A DNA stretch of 64,000 nt from Croceibacterium_B sp963783195 (GCA_963783195.1 CAWAMV010000004.1:868001-932000), one strand, 5' to 3'; numbered from the stretch's first letter, positions 37,047 to 47,813 are shown. Made by a program: numbers and translations. The notes: a model not told the origin generated them from the sequence alone.

Positions 37047-37880
37047 ATGGAACTCGACTACGAAGCCTACGAGGCGCTGTTCAACACCGGGGACGACGCG
37101 GCGCTGGTCGAACGGTTCTTCGCTCCCGATTGCCGCATGGTCAGCGCCAACGGCGTGCGCGAGGGGCGCGACGGCCTCCTTGCCTTCCTCGAATGGGCGC
37201 ATGACGGGGTGCGCGAGGTCATGCGCCCGCAAGTGGTGCTGAGCCGCGACGGGCTGCTCTTCGCCGAAGTCGACATGGACTTCCACGCCAGCAAGCACCG
37301 GTCGGACTTTCCCTTCGGCGAACTTCGCCCCGGCGACATGGTCACGGTCAAGTTCTTCGTCACCTACACGTTGAACGACGAGGGGCTGATCGAGGAACTG
37401 AAGTCGATGACCTGGCCACCCGAAAAGGGCGTCAGCAAGCTACCCCGCCTGGGATCGCACCCCAGCCAGCGCGCAGCGTTCGAGGCCTATTCCGCGGCCT
37501 TCTCGGGCGCCGAGTTCGAGCGCTTCCCGCAGTATTACACCGAGGATGTCGTGCTCCACCTGACCAGCTCGGTCGGTGACGTGGTGGGGCGGCAAGGCAT
37601 CGTCGATTTCTACCGCCCGATGTTTGCCAAGGTGCGCGAGACGGTCATTCCCGAGCGGCTCGACATCGGCGACGACGAGATCGTCTACGATGCCGTAAGC
37701 CGTTTCACCGCGGTCGAGGATGCGCCCGACTTCGTCGTCGGGCCGTTGAACAAAGGCGAGTACTACGACGTGCCGGTGCAGGTGGTGTACACCCTGCGCG
37801 ACGGGCTGATATGCGACATCCACGTCACCCGCCGCGGCGAGCGCACGTTCTCCGGCGATCAGGCTGCCAGCGCGGGCTGA
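37047..37880 (+). CDS. Tandem NTF2/SnoaL-like protein, cytoplasmic
   Basis: A 277-residue protein without signal peptide, made of two NTF2-like domains. The first spans about residues 1-125 (YEALFNTGDDAALVERFFAP, VREGRDGLLAFLEW), the second about 140-265 (FERFPQYYTEDVVLHLTSSV, QGIVDFYRPMFAKVRETVIP). Similar tandem folds occur in aldol-type isomerases and ketosteroid-isomerase relatives. No catalytic pair can be assigned with confidence. Its last 22 bp overlap a possible small minus-strand ORF. Confidence 0.7.
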   Translation: MELDYEAYEALFNTGDDAALVERFFAPDCRMVSANGVREGRDGLLAFLEWAHDGVREVMRPQVVLSRDGLLFAEVDMDFHASKHRSDFPFGELRPGDMVTVKFFVTYTLNDEGLIEELKSMTWPPEKGVSKLPRLGSHPSQRAAFEAYSAAFSGAEFERFPQYYTEDVVLHLTSSVGDVVGRQGIVDFYRPMFAKVRETVIPERLDIGDDEIVYDAVSRFTAVEDAPDFVVGPLNKGEYYDVPVQVVYTLRDGLICDIHVTRRGERTFSGDQAASAG

Positions 37881-38023
37881 CCGTTCCACAGCAGGTCGGA
37901 GGCGACGATCGGCCTGCCGTACAGGAGGCGCCGCTCGGCCGGGTCGAACGCCTCGGTCAGTGGGGCGCGCTTCGAACCCGGGCATGGTATCCTCTCCCCG
38001 ATGCTGTCCTGCAGCCGTTCCAC
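37859..38023 (-). CDS. Candidate short protein or gene remnant convergent with the NTF2-like gene
   Basis: A minus-strand frame with GTG at 38023 and TGA at 37859, 54 residues. The second half reads like real protein (LTEAFDPAERRLLYGRPIVA, then SDLLWNGQPALAA) and nearly every codon from about 37970 onward ends in G or C. There is no ATG and no clear ribosome site, so it may be the 3' remnant of a longer lost gene. I do not recognise the family. Confidence 0.3.
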   Translation of the reverse strand: MERLQDSIGERIPCPGSKRAPLTEAFDPAERRLLYGRPIVASDLLWNGQPALAA

Positions 38024-38151
38024 ATCGCCTGTCCGTGCGCCTCCACCCGCTCTTTCGCCCGGGGTGCCGCGCGCCGACGGAATTGACCGGCCGGCAACTT
38101 GCCATTCACCCCCGCGCGCCTACATTGACGCGTGAAAGGCAGACTGCACAG

Positions 38152-40101
<1,950 letters not shown>

Positions 40102-40210
40102 CCCGCGGCATTGCTTCGCGCTTCGGCGGCTGCCCCGCGCAGGTCCCGTTCTCGGAACCGCAACTCCCTGCGTCCATTCGTTTGATGGGCGGGCAACAGG
40201 GAGATTTGCA

Positions 40211-40957
40211 ATGGTTGAGACAGACAGGGAGCGCCGTCACACGGCCGAAGTCGTCACCGCTACCGATACTCCGGCGCTGTTGCGGCGCGTATCGTGGGGC
40301 GCGATTTTTGCCGGAACGTTCATTGCCCTGGGCCTGATGGCCCTGCTCGGAATGATGGGCGCGGCGATCGGCTTTCGCGCGATCGACCCGCAGCAGAGCG
40401 ACGCCTTCAACGGCATCGGCATAGGCGCAGCCATCTGGTGGGTCATCACCAGCATCGTCGCGCTTGGCATCGGCGGCTACGCCGCGGGTCGCCTGTCCGG
40501 CTTGCCGGACAAGTCGGCGGCAACCGCGCACGGCGCCAGCGTATGGGGCGTGGTCACGATCGTGACCTTGTGGTTTGCCACGGGCACCATCGGCACCGTC
40601 ATGAACACCGCCGTGGGCGCCGTCTCCACGACCGCCCAGGCGGCAGCTTCCGTAGTCGGCAGCGCCGGCCAGGCCGCCGTCGCCCCGAACAGCCCGGTCG
40701 ACGTGAACGAAGCGGAACTGCGCGGAGCTGCCCAGGATGTGATCCAGGCCGCGCGCCAGCGGGCCGACCAGATCAACGTCGACCGCGCGAGAGCCCAGGT
40801 GGCGCAAGGTGGTGAGGACGCGCTCGACGCGCTTTCCACCGTTGCCTGGTATGCCTTTTGCGCCTCGCTCCTGTCGCTTGGTGCGGCCGTGCTCGGCGCC
40901 GGTGCCGGCGCGCCAAAGCACACTTTCATGGCAGCGACCGAGAAAGTCGACATCTGA
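40211..40957 (+). CDS. Uncharacterised membrane protein (PhnA-like annotation group in alphaproteobacteria)
   Basis: A 248-residue protein with about four membrane helices (VSWGAIFAGTFIALGLMALL, AAIWWVITSIVALGIGGYAA, VVTIVTLWFATGTIGTVMNT and a last one near TVAWYAFCASLLSLGAAVLG). A hydrophilic Ala/Gln-rich helix (about 165-205) lies between helices three and four. No active-site pattern is seen. Followed by a strong bidirectional terminator. Confidence 0.7.
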   Translation: MVETDRERRHTAEVVTATDTPALLRRVSWGAIFAGTFIALGLMALLGMMGAAIGFRAIDPQQSDAFNGIGIGAAIWWVITSIVALGIGGYAAGRLSGLPDKSAATAHGASVWGVVTIVTLWFATGTIGTVMNTAVGAVSTTAQAAASVVGSAGQAAVAPNSPVDVNEAELRGAAQDVIQAARQRADQINVDRARAQVAQGGEDALDALSTVAWYAFCASLLSLGAAVLGAGAGAPKHTFMAATEKVDI

Positions 40958-40964
40958 AGACCGC

Positions 40965-41003
40965 GCGGCACGGCGCTCGCTTTCAAGGCGAGCGCCGTGC
41001 CGC
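40965..41003. terminator. Bidirectional hairpin terminator between convergent genes
   Basis: A perfect 16-bp GC-rich stem (40965-40980 with 40988-41003) and a 7-base loop TTTCAAG, placed between the 3' ends of two convergent membrane-protein genes. No long T-tract on either side, but the stem is very stable. Confidence 0.65.
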
Positions 41004-41009
41004 TCTCGT

Positions 41010-42146
41010 TCAGAACGCGCCCAGCACCAGCAGCAGGTCGATGAACAGGAACAGGATCACGAAGATGAATATGCCGAGCGCTCCGGTACGCCACAGCGCC
41101 GAGAACCGCGTGAGTTCGTAAGATCCCTTGAGCTGTTTATAGATGTGCAGCAGCGGCACCGAGGTCCCCAGCAGGGTCAGCCAGCCGCCGGCTACGCCGA
41201 TTCCGCCAAGCAGGACCAGGACCACGTAGAATAGCGTCATGAAGGCGAGGGAGTACGTCACGAAAACCGCGTGGTCGTAAGCGCCGAACCGCCGCCGCCA
41301 GAAGAACAGCAGCCAGACGAACGGCACCGAAAGCGGAATGAGCAGCCAGGAGAACTTGTAGCTGTTCGATTGCAGCTTGTAGGCCATCAGGCTGGGGTTG
41401 TCTCTCCACTTGTCGATCGCGTGATCGACGAAGGCGATACCTGTTCGCGCGTTTTCTATATCGAAGCTATCCCCGATATCCCCGGTGGCGATCGCCGGCG
41501 GTGCTCCCTCGGCGCTCGGCACAACGCCCCGGGCAGCAGGGGCAGCTGATTCCTCCACCGGAGTGGCCGGCGTTGGGTCATTGCCAAGCCGCTGCTCGAG
41601 CGCGGCGATCTGGACGTCCAGAACGGGCGCTGCGGGATTGTCCGCCTCCAATCCGGCGCGGGCCTTGCGAAGTTCCTCCAGCCGTTTCTGCGTCGCTTCG
41701 ATGGCCGAACCTTCCGCCCCGAGCTGCACGGGCGGACCAAGGTTCGCCGGGGGCGAGATGCCCGCCAGCTGGAAAACCGCGAACATCAGGAACACCGCGA
41801 ACAGGAACAGCGCCATCGGGCTGACGAATCGGGCGCGCTCGCCCGCGATATAGCGCCGCGTGAGCTCGCCCGGCTTCAGCGCCAGCAATGGGAGGGTGCG
41901 GAAGGTCTTTCCGTCTGCGTGAAGCACCCCGTGGAGGAGGTCGTGGAAAAACGCGCCCATGGTGCGGTGGACGTGCGCCCGCTGCCCGCACGCATGACAG
42001 TGAGGGCCCACCAGCGCCGTGCCGCAGTTGAGGCAGGCACCTTCGTGCGTGTGGCCCTTGCTGCCCTTGCCGGCCTGCGGCTCGAGCGCGTTGGCGTAGA
42101 GTCCGCCCTCGATCGCGCTGCCCAAAGCGTCACCGAATTCGCCCAT
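41010..42146 (-). CDS. DUF3667 zinc-ribbon membrane protein
   Basis: A 378-residue protein. A zinc ribbon CLNCGTALVGPHCHACGQ (about residues 38-55) opens it, followed by RTMGAFFHDLLHGVLHADGK and LLALKPGELTRRYIAGERAR, both typical of DUF3667. Then one membrane helix, a long coiled-coil-prone cytoplasmic or periplasmic segment (EATQKRLEELRKARAGLEAD), and a C-terminal bundle of four helices. Function unknown in the family. Confidence 0.82.
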   Translation of the reverse strand: MGEFGDALGSAIEGGLYANALEPQAGKGSKGHTHEGACLNCGTALVGPHCHACGQRAHVHRTMGAFFHDLLHGVLHADGKTFRTLPLLALKPGELTRRYIAGERARFVSPMALFLFAVFLMFAVFQLAGISPPANLGPPVQLGAEGSAIEATQKRLEELRKARAGLEADNPAAPVLDVQIAALEQRLGNDPTPATPVEESAAPAARGVVPSAEGAPPAIATGDIGDSFDIENARTGIAFVDHAIDKWRDNPSLMAYKLQSNSYKFSWLLIPLSVPFVWLLFFWRRRFGAYDHAVFVTYSLAFMTLFYVVLVLLGGIGVAGGWLTLLGTSVPLLHIYKQLKGSYELTRFSALWRTGALGIFIFVILFLFIDLLLVLGAF

Positions 42147-42190
42147 TGTCGCCCCCTGTTACACGTCCAGCCTACAGGTTTCGCGCGCAA

Positions 42191-42223
42191 CGAAAAAGGG
42201 CCGCGCAGTGGCGGCCCTTTTCG
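42191..42223 (-). terminator. Intrinsic terminator of rpoZ
   Basis: On the minus strand, AAAAGGGCCGC pairs with GCGGCCCTTTT around a 6-base loop, and a run of five T residues ends the right arm. It lies 36 bp after the rpoZ stop, a classical factor-independent terminator. Confidence 0.8.
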
Positions 42224-42258
42224 TTATCGACAGCCAACTGCCGAAAGGGACGAGAGCG

Positions 42259-42603
42259 TCAGCCCTCGTAGTCGCCGCCGATGGAGGTCGAGCGAGCCGG
42301 AGCCGCGGCCGAAAGGCGCATCGCTTCCGCCGATTGGCTGAGCGAACCGATCTCGTCGGCGTCTTCCTCGTCGTCCGGCAGGACGCGCTGAAGGTTCTGC
42401 ACCAGACTTTCCTGCAGGATCTTGGGACGCACGGTCTCCTCGGCGATTTCGCGCAGGGCGACGACCGGGTTCTTGTCGCGGTCGCGATCGATCGTCAGTT
42501 CGGCACCGCCCGAAATTTCCCGCGCGCGCTGGGCGGCAAGCAGGACGAGATCGAAACGGTTCGGGATCTTGTCGACACAATCTTCGACGGTAACGCGCGC
42601 CAT
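42259..42603 (-). CDS. rpoZ: RNA polymerase omega subunit
   Basis: A 114-residue omega subunit, which stabilises the beta' subunit of RNA polymerase. The N-terminal MARVTVEDCVDKIPNRFDLV and AAQRAREISGG are family signatures, followed by DKNPVVALREIAEETV. The C-terminal 40 residues are an acidic and Ala/Ser-rich extension common in alphaproteobacteria. Own terminator downstream. Confidence 0.95.
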   Translation of the reverse strand: MARVTVEDCVDKIPNRFDLVLLAAQRAREISGGAELTIDRDRDKNPVVALREIAEETVRPKILQESLVQNLQRVLPDDEEDADEIGSLSQSAEAMRLSAAAPARSTSIGGDYEG

Positions 42604-42719
42604 CGGGCACTCCGGAGCAATTCAAGGGGTGTGCGGAAAGCCTGCCACCTAGGGGCCGGCCGCGCCGGAGTCAAGGTTTTCGCCCTTGCGACCCCAGGGC
42701 AGCATGGTGCTATGGGGCG

Positions 42720-43931
42720 ATGATGGAGAGGGCCGATACCGCCTGCGAACGCACGCTGTGCGCCGGAGCCCCCGAGCCTGCCCCGTTTCGCGATCCGCCG
42801 CCGTTTTCCATCACCGCGCAAGGCCAGGCGCTGACCTTCTATCCCGCGGGCAAGGACCGGCTCGAAGCGCTTCTTGCCCTGATCGAGGGCGCGCGAGAAA
42901 CCCTGCGCATCGCGTTCTACATCTTCTGCCCCGACGCCAGCGGCATCCGCGTGCGCGACGCGATCATCGCCGCAGCCCGTCGCGGAGTGAAGGTGAGCGT
43001 CATCGTCGACGGGTTCGGTGCCGCGGTCGACGCCAGTTTCTTCGCTGGGCTGGAAGAGCAGGGCGGTTCGTTCTGCAGCTTCATGCCGCGCTGGTCGGTC
43101 CGCTACCTCATCCGCAATCACCAGAAGATGGTCATCGCCGACTGCAAGATGGCGATGCTCGGCGGCTTCAACGTGGAGGACAGTTACTTCGCCACGCCCG
43201 AAGAGAACGGCTGGAACGACCTTGCCTTCACGGTCGAAGGCAGCCTGGTGGCTCACGTCGACCGCTGGTTCGGCGAACTTGAGGAGTGGACCCGCGATCC
43301 CGATGCGCGCTTCCGCGACATTCGCCGCAAGGTCCGCGAGTGGGACGGCGGCAATGCCCCGGTGCAACTGCTGATCGGCGGGCCGACCCGCTGGCTTTCC
43401 CCGTGGGCGAAGAGCGTCACGCGCGACCTGATCCGGGGCGAAAGGCTCGACCTGGTCATGGCCTATTTCTCGCCGGCGCTGCTGTTGCTTCGGCGCATCC
43501 GGCGGATCGCGCGCAAGGGCAGGACGCGGCTGGTCCTCGCGGCGAAATCCGACAACGGCGCGACGATCGGCGCATCCCGCCTGCTGTACGGCACGCTACT
43601 GAAGGCCGGGGCGGAGATCCGCGAGTTCCAGCCGTGCAAGCTGCACACCAAGCTCATCGTGCTCGACAACGCGGTTTACGCCGGCAGCGCCAACTTCGAC
43701 ATGCGCAGTCTCTACATCAACCTCGAGATCGTGATCCGGATCGAGGATCCCGAACTGGCCGAGCGGATGCGCAGTTACATCGACCACCTGGCGGCGAGCT
43801 CGCTCAACGTGACGCGGGCGGTGCAGAAGCGGCGCGCCACGCCGTTGGCGCGGCTGCGCTGGTGGCTGTGCTGGGTGCTGGTGTCCGTCGTCGACTACTC
43901 GGTAAGCCGGCGGCTCAATTTCGGGCTTTAG
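42720..43931 (+). CDS. Phospholipase D-family protein, cardiolipin synthase-like
   Basis: A 403-residue PLD-superfamily protein with two HKD motifs, HQKMVIAD (about residue 138) and HTKLIVLD (about residue 304). Each has the usual following GGFN or GSANFD element. Unlike ClsA it has no N-terminal membrane helices, so it resembles ClsB/ClsC-like synthases, which transfer phosphatidyl groups to make cardiolipin. A short hydrophobic stretch near the C-terminus (WWLCWVLVSVVDYSV) may attach it to the membrane. The stop overlaps the end of the convergent TIR-TPR gene by 17 bp. Confidence 0.87.
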   Translation: MMERADTACERTLCAGAPEPAPFRDPPPFSITAQGQALTFYPAGKDRLEALLALIEGARETLRIAFYIFCPDASGIRVRDAIIAAARRGVKVSVIVDGFGAAVDASFFAGLEEQGGSFCSFMPRWSVRYLIRNHQKMVIADCKMAMLGGFNVEDSYFATPEENGWNDLAFTVEGSLVAHVDRWFGELEEWTRDPDARFRDIRRKVREWDGGNAPVQLLIGGPTRWLSPWAKSVTRDLIRGERLDLVMAYFSPALLLLRRIRRIARKGRTRLVLAAKSDNGATIGASRLLYGTLLKAGAEIREFQPCKLHTKLIVLDNAVYAGSANFDMRSLYINLEIVIRIEDPELAERMRSYIDHLAASSLNVTRAVQKRRATPLARLRWWLCWVLVSVVDYSVSRRLNFGL

Positions 43932-45799
43932 GCGCAGGCTCGCAGATTCCGGCAACGCCGATCTGACCGCACTGCTGACGCAGATCGAGATGCCAGCGCG
44001 GGGTAAGCGTCGGCCGGGCCATCGCCGCCACGATGCGCCTGTCGGCCATGGTGCGGCGCGCAGCGGCGGGATCGCCCGAAGCAGCCGCGAGGCGCGCCGA
44101 AAGGATGCTGCAGAACACCGGGAGCTCCGTGGCCGCATCGGACCAGTCCGTCCCGCAATCGCCGATCGCCTCTTTCGCCCGGCCGAGGGCCCCGGGCTCC
44201 GAGCGGGCCAGGTCGAGTTCCGCCCTGGCAAGGAACAGCTCGACCGCCCGCCGCTGGTCCGCCAGCGATTCGTTCGAAGGGTCTGCCGCGACGAGATCGC
44301 CCGCCTCGCGCCGGGTTCGCCGCAGCAGCTCGACCGCGCCGGCGTAGTCGCGTTGCGAACCTCTGAGCGTGGCCTGTCCGAGTTGCGCGGCGATGTCGAG
44401 CGAGCGGTAGAGGCGGTTACCCGGGTCGTGATCCATCATGCGCTTCAACAGGCGGCGCTGTTCGGCCCGGTGCGAGACCGCGCCCGCCAGCTCTCCCTGC
44501 ATCACCAGCGTGTCGGCCAGCCATGCCTCGCCGTCCGCGAGGTCGTAGAGCGCATCCATGTCGCCGGGCTTTTGCTGCGCGATCTCGCGGAACGCCCGCT
44601 GCGCGGCGCTGAAATAGCGCCAGCCGAGCTTCGGGTCGTGCGCTTCGCGGATGGCCACGACGCCGAGGTTGGAGTTGGCATAGGCCTGTTCGAGCAGCCA
44701 GTCGGCATTGCCGGGTTCGAGCGCGACGAGGCGATCTGCGAGGTCGGCGTAGCGGGCGAAGGCGTTGGCGGCGAGCGGGGTATCGCCTTCGCGCCAGGCC
44801 ACCAGGCCGACCCAGTACGCGCTCTGGGCGTGGAGGAAGATCGCGTGGGTGTCGTCCGGCTGGCGCGCGAGCACGCCGGCTGTGACCTGCAAGGCTTCGC
44901 GCGCCTTGCCGCGGGCGACCGAAAGGTCGCCGCCGTTGAGGCGATCCTCGGCTTCGGCCTGGAGCAGCTTGGCCCGGCCCAAGTTCAACCTCGGGCAATC
45001 GGGCGCTGGCGGGCTGGCCCTGGTAGAACATGGCTATGTTGCGCGTCAGTGCCGAGGCCATGTCGAGCGTGCCCCCGGCGCGAATCTGCGCCCGCAGGTC
45101 GTCGAGCTGGCGTTCCATGGCGAGCGATGCGGCAACCCGGTTGCTGTCCCGGTCCTCGCGCGCCTGCCATGCCGACCAGCCGAGCAGAGCGAGAGCGATC
45201 GCGACCGTCGCGCCCCCTGCCGTCCAGCCCGCCAGGCGATGTTGCCGGCGGCGGGCATCGCGATGCACCAGCTCGTCGAGGTCGACGCCGAGGAGACGGG
45301 CGAGGAGCTTCAGCAGGGCAAGACGCCGCCCATCGCCCGACCGGCGGAAGTCGGCCGCCAGCGGCAGCGCCGCGGCGCCGCCTTCTCCATCGGACAGGGC
45401 GGGGTGGAACGAGCTCGCCTCGTCGCCCTCGAGCAGCGCGACGAGGATGGCATTGCTGCCGCGCAGCGCGCGAAATTCCTCGATCTCGCGGCCGACCCAT
45501 TGCGATTGCGGAGTGCGCGGGGTGGCGACGACTATCAGGTAGTCGGCGTCTGCCAGCGCGCCGCGGATCGCCGCGCCGAGGTGCGGTGCGGCGGACATTT
45601 CGGCCCGGTCGATGAAAACCGGCCGGATGCGCGCAGCGCCGATTTTCCCGGCCAGTCGGCGGGGAAGCCGGTACGCTTCGAGCCGGGCGTGCAGGCGAAA
45701 TGCCGCCGCCCGGTCGGCGTGGGAGTAACTGATGAACGCGCTGTAGCGCCGCGCGGGCGGTGCCTGTGGATCCGGCGCTGGGGCGCCGGGCCCGGTCAC
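43915..45799 (-). pseudogene. Membrane TIR-TPR protein interrupted by one frameshift
   Basis: GTG 45799 overlaps the lipoprotein stop (GTGA). Residues 19-120 are a TIR domain (YSAFISYSHADRAAAFRL, RPVFIDRAEMSAAP, WVGREIEEFRAL); E105 in WVGRE is in the place of the NADase catalytic Glu. One membrane helix follows (about 190-211). After SARLPE (44990) the frame must move by one base at about 44989. The next frame then continues for 357 residues of TPR-like helical repeats (NLGRAKLLQAEAEDRLNGGD, ANAFARYADLADRLVALEPG) to 43915. Without the shift the first frame runs through about 190 codons of unrelated sequence. Two separate genes, the second with a TTG start at 44988, is the less likely alternative. 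Confidence 0.75.
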
Positions 45800-46551
45800 C
45801 CGTTTCCGCCGTTCGTAAGCCGTACCCCGCCCCCGTCGTTGATGATCTTGGGGTCGATGAGAATCGGTGTCCTGGCGGCGTTTGCCCCGGTATTGTCGGC
45901 CGTCAGCCCGATGGTGAAGGGCAGCGCCGCATCGACGCTCATGCCGGCCAGCGCGGCGACGTCGACATAGAAGATCGAGATCCATTCGGCCTGGCCATTG
46001 CCCGCGCCATTGCCGGCAACCGGCGCACTGGCGCCGCAGATGAGGTCGTTCGACGGGTCGTTCGACCCGATGCCGTGAATGCCATCCTGCTCCCAGAAGG
46101 CGAATTTCGCCGGCTTGGTGAGCAGGACCCTGACCATGAGATAGCCGGTCTGGCCCGAATAGTCCCCACCCTGCAGGAAGACGTCGAACGGCTGCGCTGA
46201 TCCGGGCTTGTTGGGATTGAATCCCCCGTTGCCCCCGCCGTTACCATTGCCTTCGCCGGTCTTCGGGTCGTTCTTCGCGACCTTCGGCCCGGAATTGACC
46301 TTGCGGCCGATCGGCCCGCCATCGAACTTGTCGGGCAGGACGATATTGATCGTGCCCAGCGGGTTGGAAGTGTCGCCGGCGCAGGCGGGCAATTCGTAGA
46401 TGCCCTTGGCGAGAGTGGCCCCCGCCGCCGATGCTTCGGCCGGCGAAGCGGCCGGGGCGGCGCCTTGCGCATCGTCCGTGCCGTCGTCTTGCGCCGTGCA
46501 GCTCGCGGCCAGTGCCGCCAGCGCCAGCATTCCCGTTATCCGCATACGCAT
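45796..46551 (-). CDS. Lipoprotein of unknown function upstream of the TIR-TPR gene
   Basis: About 251 residues. The start at 46551 follows GGGGATGGG and gives a lipoprotein signal with lipobox LAASC (MRMRITGMLALAALAASC). Then come an Ala-rich linker, a Gly/Asn-rich stretch (GEGNGNGGGNGGFNPNKPG, about residues 113-131) and a beta-rich domain with GYLMVRVLLTKPAKFAFWEQ and ISIFYVDVAALAGMSV. No family recognised. The stop overlaps the TIR-TPR start by four bases, so the two products are probably made together. Confidence 0.7.
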   Translation of the reverse strand: MRMRITGMLALAALAASCTAQDDGTDDAQGAAPAASPAEASAAGATLAKGIYELPACAGDTSNPLGTINIVLPDKFDGGPIGRKVNSGPKVAKNDPKTGEGNGNGGGNGGFNPNKPGSAQPFDVFLQGGDYSGQTGYLMVRVLLTKPAKFAFWEQDGIHGIGSNDPSNDLICGASAPVAGNGAGNGQAEWISIFYVDVAALAGMSVDAALPFTIGLTADNTGANAARTPILIDPKIINDGGGVRLTNGGNG

Positions 46552-46816
46552 AAGCCCATCCCCCATTCGATTCGATGGGCGACCCTGTAGGTGCTTGATA
46601 GCACGGAATAATGCCGCAGTGGAATTGCGCGTTCGCAACGCCGGGGTTGCCATTTCGCCGCAATGCCCTATCTAGTGCACGACTGGCATTGCTCTGCGAT
46701 GCCGCGTGATGGCCGCTCTTGTCAGCCGGCCTACTTCATATCGATGCTGATCGGCATCCGCGTTGCGGGCAACACGGCCCCTTGCGCATTCACATTCATC
46801 CCACGGAGGACTCGGT

Positions 46817-47083
46817 TTGGCGAAGGAAGAATTGCTCACAATGGAAGGAACGATCGACGAAATGCTGCCCGACGGGCGCTTTCGCGTTACTCTCGACAAC
46901 GAGCATACTCTCGTCGCCTATACTGCAGGAAAGATGCGGCGTTACCGCATCCGCTCGGTCGCAGGAGACCGGGTCCACGTGGAAATGACCCCTTACGATC
47001 TGACCAAGGGCCGGATCGTGTTTCGCGAGCGCACCCCCGGACAGGGCGGGCCGCCCAAGCGGCGCGCCGGCTTCCGGCGCTGA
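46817..47083 (+). CDS. infA: Translation initiation factor IF-1
   Basis: An OB-fold S1-type factor. The TTG start at 46817 is chosen because it follows GGAGGA at seven bases and gives (M)AKEELLTMEGTIDEMLPDG, the known alphaproteobacterial N-terminus. FRVTLDNEHTLVAYTAGKMR and VEMTPYDLTKGRIVFRER are family signatures. At 88 residues it is longer than the 72-residue classical IF-1 because of a basic C-terminal tail (TPGQGGPPKRRAGFRR). A later ATG (MEGTIDE) would lose conserved residues. Confidence 0.88.
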   Translation: MAKEELLTMEGTIDEMLPDGRFRVTLDNEHTLVAYTAGKMRRYRIRSVAGDRVHVEMTPYDLTKGRIVFRERTPGQGGPPKRRAGFRR

Positions 47084-47108
47084 CGCTCGCCCCTTTCTGA
47101 AAGACAAT

Positions 47109-47132
47109 GGCGGCTCCGCTTGTGGGGCCGCC
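47109..47132 (+). terminator. Hairpin after infA
   Basis: A 9-bp stem with one G-U pair (47109-47117 with 47124-47132) and a 6-base loop, starting 25 bp after the infA stop. There is no T-tract, so this is a weak intrinsic terminator at best. Confidence 0.4.
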
Positions 47133-47143
47133 GCATACACATC

Positions 47144-47314
47144 ATGACAATCCAGACATTCGGCGCCCAGAGGCGCCCCACGCTCTCGCTCAACTACGCG
47201 GCGATGGCGCACTCCCCCCTATCCACCACACCCCGCCCCCGAAACGTGGCCCGCCGCTCGCCGACGCTGTCGGTCGAGGAGCTGCGCCGCGAGGTTGCGC
47301 TGATGGTGGGGTAG
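47144..47314 (+). CDS. Candidate small protein abutting repeat copy A
   Basis: ATG 47144 to TAG 47314, 56 residues, beginning MTIQTFGAQRRPTLSLNY and ending SPTLSVEELRREVALMVG. The C-terminal part looks like an amphipathic helix and the codons are G/C-ended. The stop is the last triplet before repeat copy A. A related 20-bp sequence (SPTLSV in translation) reappears just after repeat copy B. No ribosome site is convincing and no family recognised. Confidence 0.3.
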   Translation: MTIQTFGAQRRPTLSLNYAAMAHSPLSTTPRPRNVARRSPTLSVEELRREVALMVG

Positions 47315-47480
47315 ACCCTCTCCCGCGAGGGAGAGGGATACCAAGCCTTGGCGCGAAACGCCTAGGCGAAGTTGGGTGAGGGTGACCGGCTCCTCGACAG
47401 GCCGCAATCCCTCATCCAAGCTTCGCTAGCTCGCAGGCGAGCAAGCTGCGCTATCCTTCTCCCGCTTGGGAGAAGGAGTT
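47315..47480 (+). repeat. 166-bp direct repeat, copy A
   Basis: Begins ACCCTCTCCC and ends GGAGAAGGAGTT when read on the plus strand. It contains nested inverted repeats (a CTCTCCC/GGGAGAG pair at the left end and a TTCTCCC/GGGAGAA pair at the right end). It differs from copy B (47830-47995) at about eight positions. The last 30 bp also encode the C-terminus of the DUF559 protein. Confidence 0.9.
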
Positions 47481-47813
47481 CCGGGCGATTTCAATCTCTT
47501 TCGTGATCACCGCCAGCACGCCGTCCAGGTTTTTCTGCACTTCGTTGTTCCAGAAACGGAGCACGCGATAGCCATGCGCCTCGATCACCGTCGTCCGCGC
47601 GGCATCGGCCGGATTGTCGGAATGCTGGCCGCCATCCAGCTCGATAGCGAGGCGCAACGAACGACAAACGAAGTCGGCGATGAAGTTGCCGACTGGGTGC
47701 TGGCGGACGAACTTTGCATCGGCCACCCGCCGCCCGCGCAGGGCGTTCCACAGCACCGCCTCGGCATCCGTCTGGTCGCGCCGCAATTTGCGGGCACGAG
47801 GTATCAAATCCAT
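47451..47813 (-). CDS. DUF559 endonuclease-fold protein
   Basis: A 120-residue protein of the DUF559 family, a Vsr-like/restriction-endonuclease-fold group. Starts MDLIPRARKLRRDQTDAEAV, then GRRVADAKFVRQHPVGNFIA, and the core DFVCRSLRLAIELDGGQHSD with the acidic residues expected of the active site. RVLRFWNNEV is also a signature. The last ten codons (ending SFSQAGEG) and stop lie inside repeat copy A, and copy B lies 17 bp upstream of the start. Activity has not been shown for most family members. Confidence 0.85.
   Translation of the reverse strand: MDLIPRARKLRRDQTDAEAVLWNALRGRRVADAKFVRQHPVGNFIADFVCRSLRLAIELDGGQHSDNPADAARTTVIEAHGYRVLRFWNNEVQKNLDGVLAVITKEIEIARNSFSQAGEG

Noticed and set aside
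44417..44989. Uninterrupted continuation of the TIR frame
   Set aside because: After about 44990 this frame becomes Arg/Pro/Gly-rich nonsense, while the adjacent frame shows clear TPR-like helices, so the frameshift interpretation is better.
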